Shown piece by piece: positions 1 through 6,261 of a DNA stretch of 7,952 bases (position 1 is its first letter; the number at the start of each line of letters is the position of its first letter). The stretch spans positions 1 to 7,952 of the forward strand of contig JAKJFO010000191.1 in the NCBI GenBank assembly GCA_022704885.1. The letters run 5' to 3'. The notes under the pieces are model-generated. The model worked only from the letters and a program-made list of their open reading frames with translations. It was not told the DNA's origin and ran no database searches. A program made the position numbers and the translations under genes. This stretch comes from Candidatus Rifleibacteriota bacterium (GTDB lineage Bacteria; Riflebacteria; Ozemobacteria; Ozemobacterales; Ozemobacteraceae).

Positions 1-711
1 TTTCCAGTCAGCGAAGGCAAGAATATCGCGCAGCAGGTTGAGGACGCGCCGGTGATCGTAAAGATTGAAGACCGGAAATTCTACTGTCATCAGATCGACC
101 GGTGCGCCGCATTCACGAAAACGCCTCGCCCAGCTCTGCCGGAAGTGTCCGTGGGAATCACAGCAGTTGAGCATGATAATTTTATATGATTTCGGAAAAT
201 TAGTATCATCGAGATCTTCAGAAGTCGCCTTGAATACCTTGTAGGGCTTTACATGCCGGTCTTCAACCAGATCGCCATTGCCGCACTTGAAGATATCATA
301 CATCGATTCAAAGGCCATGCCCTTGCCATAGCGCGCATGGCCTGAATAAATCACCATGTCGATCGTCTGGTCTTCGAGGGCTGCTTTGAATATGTTTTTG
401 GGTTTCTCATTGATCTGGGTAATCATGCCGATTTCGATCAAAACCGGTTTGCCCTGGTAGTAGAGTCGTTTGCCATTCAGGGTTTCGAATGCAGGAAAAG
501 AGCCCATGATCGTATCACGCGGGTGGTCCCAGCCCCAGAAGACGGCGATGCGCAGCTTGCCGTCAGCAAACATCGCGTCGTAATTCGGTTTTCCTTGCGG
601 AATCGGGTCTTTTTCCGAGCGTTCGACGTTGCGTCTGATGTTGGCGCCATTGAGAAACAGGGCGACAAGCGTCAGTATGAAAAAACTGGTTAAATGTCTG
701 TATTTTCGCAT
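1..711 (-). CDS. Signal-anchored protein with caspase-like (clan CD) His/Cys motifs, partial (C-terminus off the left edge)
   Basis: An open frame of 237 codons runs from an ATG at 711 to the window edge with no stop, so the C-terminus is missing. Residues 7-20 are a hydrophobic stretch after MRKYRH, which looks like a signal peptide or membrane anchor, so the rest is probably outside the cytoplasm. A strand-like segment (LRIAVFWGWDHPRD, about 53-66) is followed by a helix and then a strand ending in IYSGHARYG (121-129). After 58-59 residues comes a hydrophobic strand ending in IIMLNCCDSHG (178-188). This strand-SGH and strand-xxC order matches the His/Cys dyad layout of caspase-like, CHAT and gingipain-type peptidases, giving H125 and C183 or C184 as candidate catalytic residues. 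The fold and protease activity are inferred and no specific family is recognised. It lies 48 nt after the HAMP gene with no strong ribosome binding site, so it is probably the distal gene of that operon. That the gene is real is much surer than its function. Confidence 0.75.
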   Translation of the reverse strand, partial: MRKYRHLTSFFILTLVALFLNGANIRRNVERSEKDPIPQGKPNYDAMFADGKLRIAVFWGWDHPRDTIMGSFPAFETLNGKRLYYQGKPVLIEIGMITQINEKPKNIFKAALEDQTIDMVIYSGHARYGKGMAFESMYDIFKCGNGDLVEDRHVKPYKVFKATSEDLDDTNFPKSYKIIMLNCCDSHGHFRQSWARRFRECGAPVDLMTVEFPVFNLYDHRRVLNLLRDILAFADWK

Positions 712-759
712 AACAGTCGATAAGTCGGCAGTATGCAGAGATTTATTTATGATTTTTTG

Positions 760-1404
760 TCAGGCGGCTGGTTCGGAAGCAGTTTCGGTCTGCTCAGCAC
801 GAGCTGCGAAACTGTCGTTCTCATCTATTTTAAAGCCGCTGGTGACCAGGCGGAGTTCTTCGATCACTCCATACAGGTCGTTGTTGATAGATTCAACCGC
901 TTTCTGGTCGAGGTTTTTCTTTTCGATGGTTTCGCGCAGACGTTCGCCGGTGGCGACCAGTTTGTCGATGACTTCGCGGTCTTTGGCGACCATTTTGCAC
1001 AATGAATCAGACATCTTGTTGAAAGCTTCCTGCAGATCCTGTAGCTCGTCACCATGTCGCAGATGTATCTTGCTGGTCAGATCGCCTGAAGCTATTATCC
1101 GAGTCGTTTCTTCAAGGCGGTAAACCGGCCCGGCTATCTTGTGTGAGACGAATATCGACAATATCGCTATGACAAAGATGAACACAAATATCCAGCGCAC
1201 CAGAATCGAGTTGACCGCATCGAAAATGTCGGCCAGTTTGTCGATAGTCAAATCCTGTGTGTTGGCAATGCGGCTCCACGAGGTATGATAGATGGTCCAG
1301 CCCACGCCAAAAGCTACCAGCAGCATGGTCGATATGATTATGCCCATGTATCTGAGCTGAAGTCCGGTTTTTATCAGATAAGTTCTTCTGCGATGCTTGT
1401 TCAT
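760..1404 (-). CDS. Two-transmembrane HAMP-domain protein without an output domain
   Basis: A 214-residue protein with an arginine-rich N-terminus (RRR at 5-7). TM1 covers about 19-39, followed by a short 30-residue extracytoplasmic loop, and TM2 about 70-88. A HAMP domain follows at about 88-140, with the conserved Pro at 93 (AGPVYRLEE) and the GDELQDLQEAFNKM connector and second helix at 118-131. Residues about 138-188 are a heptad-like, probably coiled-coil helix, and a polar Ala/Glu-rich tail ends the protein. No kinase, cyclase, GGDEF or chemotaxis signalling domain follows. HAMP domains relay conformational change across membranes in sensor kinases and chemoreceptors. Here the partner must be a separate protein, or the protein is an assembly or scaffold factor. 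A GGAGG ribosome binding site 5 nt upstream fixes the start. It lies 20 nt after the pseudopilin-like gene and 48 nt before the caspase-like gene, in one transcription direction. The domain call is solid and the role is unknown. Confidence 0.88.
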   Translation of the reverse strand: MNKHRRRTYLIKTGLQLRYMGIIISTMLLVAFGVGWTIYHTSWSRIANTQDLTIDKLADIFDAVNSILVRWIFVFIFVIAILSIFVSHKIAGPVYRLEETTRIIASGDLTSKIHLRHGDELQDLQEAFNKMSDSLCKMVAKDREVIDKLVATGERLRETIEKKNLDQKAVESINNDLYGVIEELRLVTSGFKIDENDSFAARAEQTETASEPAA

Positions 1405-1424
1405 GTTTCCTCCGTTATTCAGAG

Positions 1425-1814
1425 TCAGTTCTTTTCAGCTGTATATTTGTTTTCTTCGGCAATGTGAAAAGTGCAGTAGACATTTCCCATGCCGTCGAAC
1501 CTGTATTCGCCCTTCTGCGGGCAGAGCCTGATTTCTGCCAGAAATCCCTTTTCCTTGAGTGTGTCGAGATCTATGCGTTTCCCAGGCTGAATGATGCTTT
1601 TGGTGTTGCTTACATTGTATTCCTCGACGGCGGCCTTGATTTTAACCCTGATTTCACGGCACGAAATACCGTAAATTCCCGACTGCATGTTGAGGAACTG
1701 CGGAAAAAAGATAAAGATCGAAAGAATGACGCCAACGAACAGAAACACGATTGCATAGAGTGCAAAGTTGCCCTGTCGCGCGCCTGGTCTGAATAATCTG
1801 TCGGTCATGTTCAT
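1425..1814 (-). CDS. Small single-pass membrane protein with a pseudopilin-like C-terminal region
   Basis: A 129-residue protein with one strong transmembrane segment (about 18-40) and a soluble domain. The domain reads C52-R-E-I, an amphipathic helix with AAVEEYN (61-67), L-x(2)-KGFL (86-92), C98-P-Q-K-G-x-Y, then G-N-V-Y-C114-T-F-H. This pattern (Cys, helix, A-V-x-x-Y-N, CP.gG.Y, G.V.C..H) resembles the C-terminal part of type IV pilin-like and ComGC-like proteins, where the cysteines often form disulfides. However, the N-terminus lacks a clear prepilin peptidase site (Gly followed by Phe and a Glu at +5), so it may stay a bitopic membrane protein and not be processed as a pilin. Two ATGs are possible (1814 and 1808). 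I prefer 1814, which has AAGG-like bases about 7 nt upstream. No family is recognised with certainty. It sits directly before the HAMP gene, probably in one operon, which suggests linked envelope functions. Confidence 0.82.
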   Translation of the reverse strand: MNMTDRLFRPGARQGNFALYAIVFLFVGVILSIFIFFPQFLNMQSGIYGISCREIRVKIKAAVEEYNVSNTKSIIQPGKRIDLDTLKEKGFLAEIRLCPQKGEYRFDGMGNVYCTFHIAEENKYTAEKN

Positions 1815-1848
1815 CGTTTTACCTTACATTTTATCATTACTCTGCAAT

Positions 1849-1877
1849 ATTATCGGCAGGGAAACAAGAGCAGACAA
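1849..1877 (-). promoter_or_regulatory. Candidate sigma70-type promoter for the pseudopilin-like/HAMP/caspase-like genes
   Basis: On the minus strand, TTGTCT (1877-1872, 4 of 6 to the -35 consensus) and GATAAT (1854-1849, 5 of 6 to the -10 consensus) are separated by exactly 17 nt. They lie in the 66-nt gap between the rluD stop and the next ATG at 1814. The predicted start would leave a leader of about 30 nt. The match is by eye, and it could be chance in AT-rich intergenic DNA. Confidence 0.4.
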
Positions 1878-1880
1878 CTT

Positions 1881-2810
1881 TTAAGTTGCTTCGGCTCTGC
1901 TGCGCAATTCGCTTATCGCTTCCTGAAAGTATTCTGGAAGCGGAGCCTGCAGCTCGATTCTGGCGCCGGTTATCGGGTGATTGAATGCCAGTCGGCTGCT
2001 GTGCAGGAAGTGGCGAGCTCTTTTCTGCCAGCGCTTGCCGCCATAGGTGGTGTCGCCGAGCAGCGGGTGGCCGGTAAAGGCCATGTGTACACGAATCTGG
2101 TGGGTTCTGCCGGTGAGAATCCTGACTTTAACCAGGGTTGCGCCTTCGAGATACTCTTCTACCTCAAACAGGCTTATCGCCATTCTTCCTTTGTCTGCCG
2201 ATGTTGCTTTCATCCTTTTTCGGTGAATCCTGTCGCGTTCGATTGCCACTTCGATGCGGCCCTTGCGATTGACAATATGGCCCTGAATTATTGCCATATA
2301 CTCTTTTTCGAGCTCGCGGCCCGAAAAGGCTTCGGCCAGCCGCTTATGTGCTTCGCGGGTCTTGGCCAGCACCATTATGCCGCTGGTATCTTTATCGAGG
2401 CGATGGACCACACCCGGCCTCGTCGGGGCACCGATCGGGCTGAGTTTTGTGTGCCCGAGCAGGGCCGATACCACTATTGCCTTCTCTTTGCCTGCGCCAG
2501 GGTGAACGACCAGTCCGGCCGGCTTGTCGACGACGACGATATATTTGTCTTCATAGAGAATTTTGAAATCGAGAGGAGTCGCGGTAATTGTTGTAGTCGG
2601 TTCTTCGCAGCGCAGGGTCATTCTGACCGTTTCGCCGCCTTTAAGCTTTTGCCCGGGCTTGGTCGCTGCTCCATTGAGCAGGATTTCGCCGCCCTTGATC
2701 ATTTCCTGGGCCTGCGTGCGCGAAATCTCACGGTATTTCTGGTTGACGGCCTGATCAAGCCGCAAACCGGCAAAGTCGCTTTCGACATGCCATTCTTCAA
2801 CTCTGGTCAT
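1881..2810 (-). CDS. rluD: RluA/RluD-family 23S rRNA pseudouridine synthase
   Basis: A 309-residue protein, about the usual length for RluD. An N-terminal S4 RNA-binding domain (about 14-65, with RLDQAVN and the ILLNGAATKPGQKLKGGE segment) is followed by the RluA-family catalytic domain. Residues 136-144 are HRLDKDTSG, the family signature, with D139 as the predicted catalytic aspartate. Other conserved blocks are DKPAGLVVHPG (95-105) and GRTHQIRVH. Family enzymes isomerise uridines in RNA in the cytoplasm; the S4-containing RluD branch modifies helix 69 of 23S rRNA, near positions 1911, 1915 and 1917 in E. coli numbering. The ATG at 2810 has a GGGGA ribosome binding site about 9 nt upstream and overlaps the end of the upstream lgt-family gene by 14 nt, implying translational coupling. 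A rluD-like gene next to lspA is common in bacteria. Exact target uridines cannot be read from sequence. Confidence 0.93.
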   Translation of the reverse strand: MTRVEEWHVESDFAGLRLDQAVNQKYREISRTQAQEMIKGGEILLNGAATKPGQKLKGGETVRMTLRCEEPTTTITATPLDFKILYEDKYIVVVDKPAGLVVHPGAGKEKAIVVSALLGHTKLSPIGAPTRPGVVHRLDKDTSGIMVLAKTREAHKRLAEAFSGRELEKEYMAIIQGHIVNRKGRIEVAIERDRIHRKRMKATSADKGRMAISLFEVEEYLEGATLVKVRILTGRTHQIRVHMAFTGHPLLGDTTYGGKRWQKRARHFLHSSRLAFNHPITGARIELQAPLPEYFQEAISELRSRAEAT

Positions 2811-3585
2811 CTGTTGTTCCCCGGGTATCGACAGGATATCTTACAGCATAAGCCATAATGGCCGCCGAACACAACAGCAAAATAACCGCAGTTATCTGCG
2901 AGGGTGAAAGGGCCAGAGGCGTATAAAAGCCACCCCGATTGTCAGCGCGGATGAATTCGATCATAAAGCGAAAAACCGCGTAAGCTGCCAGATAAATTCC
3001 TGATGTCAGCCCGGTTGCGCGAATTGGTTTCGCATAGGTTCTTGTTAACAGCCGGTTGAGAACAAGCATCAGTAAGATCAGAAAAATGCTTTCATATAGC
3101 TGGGTGGGATGCCGGAACCGACCGGGCAGGTCGGTTGGCAGACGGTAGATCTGACAGAAGGCGGTTTCTGCACCATAGCAACAATGATTGACCAGGCAGC
3201 CAAGCCGGCCGATGGCGTGTCCCAGCGCCGCTGATGGTGCAAGCTGGTCGAAAAGCTGCCGAAAACTGTAGTGTTTGATGCGACACAACAAGGCGAGAGC
3301 AATTATGAATGCAACCAGACCACCATAAAACACCAGACCACCTTCGTGTATCGCCAGACAGTCGCGTAAACTGTTGAAATGCTCGGGAAAAAGCAGAATG
3401 TAGGCGATTCGTGCTCCAAAAACCGTTGAAATACAGGCTGTCAAGGAAAGATCGATGAGATCTGGCATCGACAGACCCAGTCTGATACTGTTGTATCTGA
3501 ACAGCCAGAGTCCTGCCAGATACGCGAAGAGAAACAGAATGCCATAGGTATAATAGGGAAGATCGAAGTGAATGCCGTTGATCAT
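2797..3585 (-). CDS. lgt: Lgt-family prolipoprotein diacylglyceryl transferase, second tandem copy
   Basis: A 262-residue polytopic inner-membrane protein with about seven hydrophobic segments, close to the usual Lgt length. Lgt moves diacylglycerol from phosphatidylglycerol to the lipobox cysteine of prolipoproteins. Family blocks are YYTYGILF (11-18), EGGLVFYGGL (81-90), GRLGCLVNHCCYG (126-138), RHPTQLYES (158-166) and FRFMIEFIRADN (205-216). R127 and R213 match the two arginines essential in E. coli Lgt (R143, R239). Two positions differ from E. coli: Tyr87 replaces H103 and Cys130 replaces N146 of the GRxGNFxN motif. The GC..N.CCYG form occurs in many annotated distant Lgt homologues, so this is a subfamily trait and not simple decay. 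The start overlaps the previous stop as ATGA (3582-3585) and there is no strong ribosome binding site, suggesting coupled translation. Family assignment is firm. Whether both copies have full Lgt activity, or one uses other substrates, is open. Confidence 0.87.
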   Translation of the reverse strand: MINGIHFDLPYYTYGILFLFAYLAGLWLFRYNSIRLGLSMPDLIDLSLTACISTVFGARIAYILLFPEHFNSLRDCLAIHEGGLVFYGGLVAFIIALALLCRIKHYSFRQLFDQLAPSAALGHAIGRLGCLVNHCCYGAETAFCQIYRLPTDLPGRFRHPTQLYESIFLILLMLVLNRLLTRTYAKPIRATGLTSGIYLAAYAVFRFMIEFIRADNRGGFYTPLALSPSQITAVILLLCSAAIMAYAVRYPVDTRGTTDDQS

Positions 3586-4367
3586 GAGCGGTTTGCCAGT
3601 TCAATCGGGTTCTGGTCGGGCAGTATCCTTTGTCTTCTGCCCGCCGCAATTTTTTTCCAGGTTACATAAGCGCCGGCAATCATCAGCAGACCGATAAGCT
3701 GTGCCATGGTCATTCCTGCCATGAATACCGGATTTTCGGCCCTGACGAACTCGATAAAGAACCGCAGAAAGCCGTAAGAAGCCATGCAGGCCAGAAAGAC
3801 TTCACCGTAATTGCGCCGCCATGGGCGCAATCTGTAAAGGAGATACCATATGAATAATGCACCCAGAGACTCATAAAGCTGAGTCGGGTGATAAGTGCCG
3901 GTGCCGGCCGCAGCAAAAGGCATTGCCCAGGGCAGGTTACAGCTGGTGCCATAACAGCAGCCATTGAGCAGGCAGCCGAGTCGGGCCAGTGCAATGCCAG
4001 CAGGCAGGCCGTAGCCGATGCAGTCTATTACCTGCCAGAACGGCATTTTGCGATATTTGAGATAGAGCAGGTCAAAGATTATGCTGCTGATGACCGCACC
4101 ATAAAACGTCAGACCGCCCTGTTCGAAAGCTAAAAAATCTCTGAAATTGAGCTTTTCCGGAGTGTATTCGAGAACGAAGAGCAGGCGTGACCCGCAGATG
4201 CCGACGATCAGCTGTAAAAGCAGCATGTCGAATATGGCATCAGCATTCAGCCCTTCCTGACGGGCTGCCCGCAGTATCAGAACTGTGCCCAGGGTATAGC
4301 CAAGAGCGATAAACAGGCCATAACTGTAAACGTTGAACCAGGGCGTCGTGAAAAGTATCGGGTACAT
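3582..4367 (-). CDS. lgt: Lgt-family prolipoprotein diacylglyceryl transferase, first tandem copy
   Basis: A 261-residue polytopic membrane protein with the Lgt layout: an N-terminal strand and first TM (WFNVYSYGLFIALGY, 10-24), EQGGLTFYGAV (82-92), ARLGCLLNGCCYG (128-140), YHPTQLYES (159-167) and LRFFIEFVRAEN (201-212), then a last TM and a basic tail. R129 and R209 correspond to the catalytically important arginines of E. coli Lgt. As in the neighbouring copy, Tyr (Y89) stands at the H103 position and Cys (C131) at the N146 position, so neither copy is of the classical GRxGNFxNxE type. The protein would catalyse the first step of lipoprotein modification in the inner membrane, just before the signal peptidase encoded upstream acts. 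It starts 6 nt after the lspA stop and overlaps the next gene by 4 nt. The two copies share motifs but differ widely elsewhere, so the duplication is old or the copies have separate origins. Confidence 0.88.
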   Translation of the reverse strand: MYPILFTTPWFNVYSYGLFIALGYTLGTVLILRAARQEGLNADAIFDMLLLQLIVGICGSRLLFVLEYTPEKLNFRDFLAFEQGGLTFYGAVISSIIFDLLYLKYRKMPFWQVIDCIGYGLPAGIALARLGCLLNGCCYGTSCNLPWAMPFAAAGTGTYHPTQLYESLGALFIWYLLYRLRPWRRNYGEVFLACMASYGFLRFFIEFVRAENPVFMAGMTMAQLIGLLMIAGAYVTWKKIAAGRRQRILPDQNPIELANRS

Positions 4368-4373
4368 CTGCGG

Positions 4374-4982
4374 TCAGGCCGACGTAGTCGCCAGACCTTC
4401 GTTGTTTTCTTCGCTGTCTTCGTCAGAAGTGAGGAAAAAGATGTCTACGAACAGCATGAATACTCCAAGATCGATCGCGATATCAGCGATGTTGAAGACC
4501 GGAAAATCTAACGGGCCAAAGTGGAACAGGAAAAAATCGACGACGAAGCCGTAGACAATGCGGTCATACAGATTGCCGATAGCGCCGCCGACCAGCAGAG
4601 CCAGCGACCAGCGGGTAAGACGTTCTTCTTCGGGCAGTTTGAGACTGTAATAGCCGATGATGATGATCATCGTGAGGGCCATCATGATCGGAGGCAGACG
4701 CCAGTCAGGAAACCAGCCGAAAGCGACACCCGGATTCTTCACATAGGTAAGTGAGAAGAAGTCATCGATGACCTTTATTGGCAACTGATGTGAATTGTTG
4801 ATGACCAGCAGTTTGGTATAGCGGTCAAGAACGAAGAAGATCAGTGCATACAGCAGCACCGAAGGTGATCTGAGGTGGTAGCCGAGATTTTTGCAGACAT
4901 ACAGTGGATATGTCACCAGTGTGTAGATGCTGGATAACACCAGGGTAGCTGCACATACAATCGCTTGTCTGATTTGTTTCAT
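4374..4982 (-). CDS. lspA: Lipoprotein signal peptidase (signal peptidase II)
   Basis: LspA is the inner-membrane aspartyl protease that cuts signal peptides before the diacylated lipobox cysteine. Counting from the ATG at 4982 (202 residues), the family blocks are LDRYTK (52-57), VKNPGVAFG (81-89), GGAIGNLYDR (132-141), VVDFF (147-151) and FNIADIAIDLG (163-173). D149 and D167 are the predicted catalytic pair. I chose the ATG at 4982 because CAGGA lies 5 nt upstream. A TTG at 5021 would add 13 residues but has no visible ribosome binding site. Even with the shorter start the protein is about 35-40 residues longer than a typical LspA of 160-170 residues, the extra being an N-terminal hydrophobic segment (about 7-29). 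The C-terminus is an acidic tail. It is the first gene of a leftward operon, followed after 6 nt by lgt, so two consecutive steps of lipoprotein maturation are made together. Confidence 0.93.
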   Translation of the reverse strand: MKQIRQAIVCAATLVLSSIYTLVTYPLYVCKNLGYHLRSPSVLLYALIFFVLDRYTKLLVINNSHQLPIKVIDDFFSLTYVKNPGVAFGWFPDWRLPPIMMALTMIIIIGYYSLKLPEEERLTRWSLALLVGGAIGNLYDRIVYGFVVDFFLFHFGPLDFPVFNIADIAIDLGVFMLFVDIFFLTSDEDSEENNEGLATTSA

Positions 4983-4987
4983 AACTG

Positions 4988-4992
4988 TCCTG
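4988..4992 (-). promoter_or_regulatory. Ribosome binding site deciding the lspA start
   Basis: CAGGA on the minus strand lies 5 nt before the ATG at 4982. The longer TTG start at 5021 has no purine-rich core at a suitable distance. This favours the 202-residue LspA. Confidence 0.6.
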
Positions 4993-5093
4993 AGAATAAG
5001 ATGGCGATGTAAAATCTTCAACCAAGTTCGGCAGCTTTCGCATAATTCTGAACAATAATTAAAAAAAAAGATTTCTAATCAGCCTCAGACAAT

Positions 5094-5124
5094 TTGTCGA
5101 TACAACGAGAGAGCACTTTATATC
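5094..5124 (+). promoter_or_regulatory. Possible promoter for the haem-binding lipoprotein
   Basis: TTGTCG (5094-5099, 4 of 6 to the -35 consensus) is followed by the AT-rich TTTATATC (5117-5124), which gives a -10 box at 17 nt (TTTATA, weak) or 19 nt spacing (TATATC, 4 of 6). An AT-rich stretch including nine adenines (5061-5069) lies just upstream and could act as an UP-like element. The short inverted repeat TTGT-N4-ACAA overlaps the -35 box. All of this is by eye. Confidence 0.33.
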
Positions 5125-5153
5125 AGCTCAATTTCTGGAGGTTACAGATCAGT

Positions 5154-6203
5154 ATGAAGTCTTACCGACGCTTGCATGAGAATTCATGGCTTCTGCTCCT
5201 GTTTTTCGCAGCAGTTGTCTTTCTTTCAGCTGGTTGTTCTTCGAGCTCGACAAGCTCGGGCGGCAATCTGAACCCGCTTGGTGCTTACCAGACCGGAACT
5301 TCGACCGGAAGCGGCCTGGTGGTCGACGGTTCGACACAGACGCCTGGCGCAATAAGCTCACCAATTATCAGTGTTCCTGATGGCACCGGTACAATCGACG
5401 GGCATGACAATGCACCATTGCTCGACAACATGCACCCGGGCTGGCAGCAGTCTGCATGTCTCAGTTGCCATAACGACACTACAATGAACCCTGACCACAA
5501 CTATACCGACAGCAGTCTCTGCTATCTCTGCCATGGCACCAACGGGCTGCCAGGCTTCGGCGACAATATTCCCCCGATCATCAGTGGTGTTGTAACTTCC
5601 GTTTCCGACAAGAAGGCTACAATAAGCTGGAAAACTGATGAAGTCTGTTTGAGTCGGCTTGTTCTGCGAACCCATACTGGTGACCGACTCGAATTTCCTG
5701 TCAGCATGACTTACCTGACCGGCCATAAGTATGAAGTGACCGGCCTTGTGCCACAAACCGTCTATACCTATGAAATTATCTGTACCGACAAAAGTGGCAA
5801 TAGAACATCCACTTCCTCGTTCGGTACTCTGACCTTCACTACTCTGGCTTTAATCTCCGACACCGCTGAAACTGTCTGGACGCCAGACACAGAAACTGAA
5901 GAAGACGAAAGTTCTTTGTTTACAACTCTGGTCATTCAGGAAGACGGCTCTTTCAAGTGCAAGGTGAAGTTCGATCTCAAGTCGCCTGCCATCTGCACGG
6001 CATACTTCATCCGCAAAGAAACTAATACTCTAGCCGACGATATGCCGCTTGCCGGCGGTCAGGCGATTACTGCCTACGACAACATTTTGAGTGGTCTGCA
6101 GGCAGATACCGAATACGTTGTGTATATCGAAGCACGTGAACAGGCTACCGGCAAGGTTTATAAGAGTCGCAAGGAAACGATCAAAACCGATCCGTTCTCA
6201 TGA
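5154..6203 (+). CDS. Predicted lipoprotein with two CxxCH haem motifs and two fibronectin-III-like domains
   Basis: The product is 349 residues from the ATG at 5154, which has GGAGG at 5137-5141 (12 nt upstream, slightly long). An upstream TTG in frame would put 20 residues before the signal peptide and is less likely. Residues 1-27 are a lipoprotein signal peptide ending in the lipobox LSAGC, with C28 as the lipidation site and Ser at +2, which favours the outer membrane. A Ser/Thr/Gly-rich linker (29-80) follows. A small haem region contains CLSCH (102-106) and CYLCH (123-127), with H85, H94 and H115 as possible distal ligands, so two c-type haems are plausible. Two beta-rich domains follow: one at about 140-230 (PPIISGVVTSVSDKKATISWKT, then YEVTGLVPQTVYTYEI) and one at about 257-346 (LSGLQADTEYVVYIEA). 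Both have fibronectin-III-like patterns. A role in extracytoplasmic electron transfer or redox-linked surface binding is inferred; no named family is recognised. A terminator follows directly. Confidence 0.9.
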   Translation: MKSYRRLHENSWLLLLFFAAVVFLSAGCSSSSTSSGGNLNPLGAYQTGTSTGSGLVVDGSTQTPGAISSPIISVPDGTGTIDGHDNAPLLDNMHPGWQQSACLSCHNDTTMNPDHNYTDSSLCYLCHGTNGLPGFGDNIPPIISGVVTSVSDKKATISWKTDEVCLSRLVLRTHTGDRLEFPVSMTYLTGHKYEVTGLVPQTVYTYEIICTDKSGNRTSTSSFGTLTFTTLALISDTAETVWTPDTETEEDESSLFTTLVIQEDGSFKCKVKFDLKSPAICTAYFIRKETNTLADDMPLAGGQAITAYDNILSGLQADTEYVVYIEAREQATGKVYKSRKETIKTDPFS

Positions 6204-6226
6204 TTTGAACAGTCCAACCTCCAGAG

Positions 6227-6261
6227 ACTGCCTCGCCGCAAACGGTGAGGCAGTTTTTTTT
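6227..6261 (+). terminator. Rho-independent terminator of the haem-binding lipoprotein gene
   Basis: ACTGCCTCGCCG (6227-6238) pairs with CGGTGAGGCAGT (6243-6254) as a 12-bp stem with one G-U pair and a CAAA loop. A run of eight T follows (6254-6261). It lies 23 nt after the stop codon. No T run is present on the other side, so it works only rightward. It separates this gene from accDA. Confidence 0.95.

Noticed and set aside
629..1123. 164-codon rightward frame antisense to the HAMP gene
   Set aside because: The translation is Ser/Arg-rich and low in complexity. The opposite strand has a clear HAMP domain with a strong ribosome binding site.
1869..1901. Possible leftward terminator at the rluD stop: CAACTT/AAGTTG hairpin with outer AGCAGA/TCTGCT pairing
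   Set aside because: The outer stem needs a 7-nt bulge, the inner stem is AT-rich, the stop codon lies inside, and no real U tract follows. It is too weak to call, though it might weaken readthrough.
1977..2858. 293-codon rightward open frame antisense to rluD
   Set aside because: It lies opposite the strongly motif-supported rluD and the lgt end, and its translation is Cys/Phe/His-rich with no recognisable domain. It is a shadow of codon bias.
4983..5021. Minus-strand promoter TTGAAG-N17-TATTCT for lspA
   Set aside because: Spacing is good, but the start point would fall at or past the CAGGA ribosome binding site, leaving no usable leader. The lspA promoter is probably further upstream and I cannot identify it.
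5061..5069. Run of nine adenines as a slippage or phase-variation tract
   Set aside because: It is intergenic and about 80-90 nt from either start codon. A simple AT-rich promoter element is the easier explanation.
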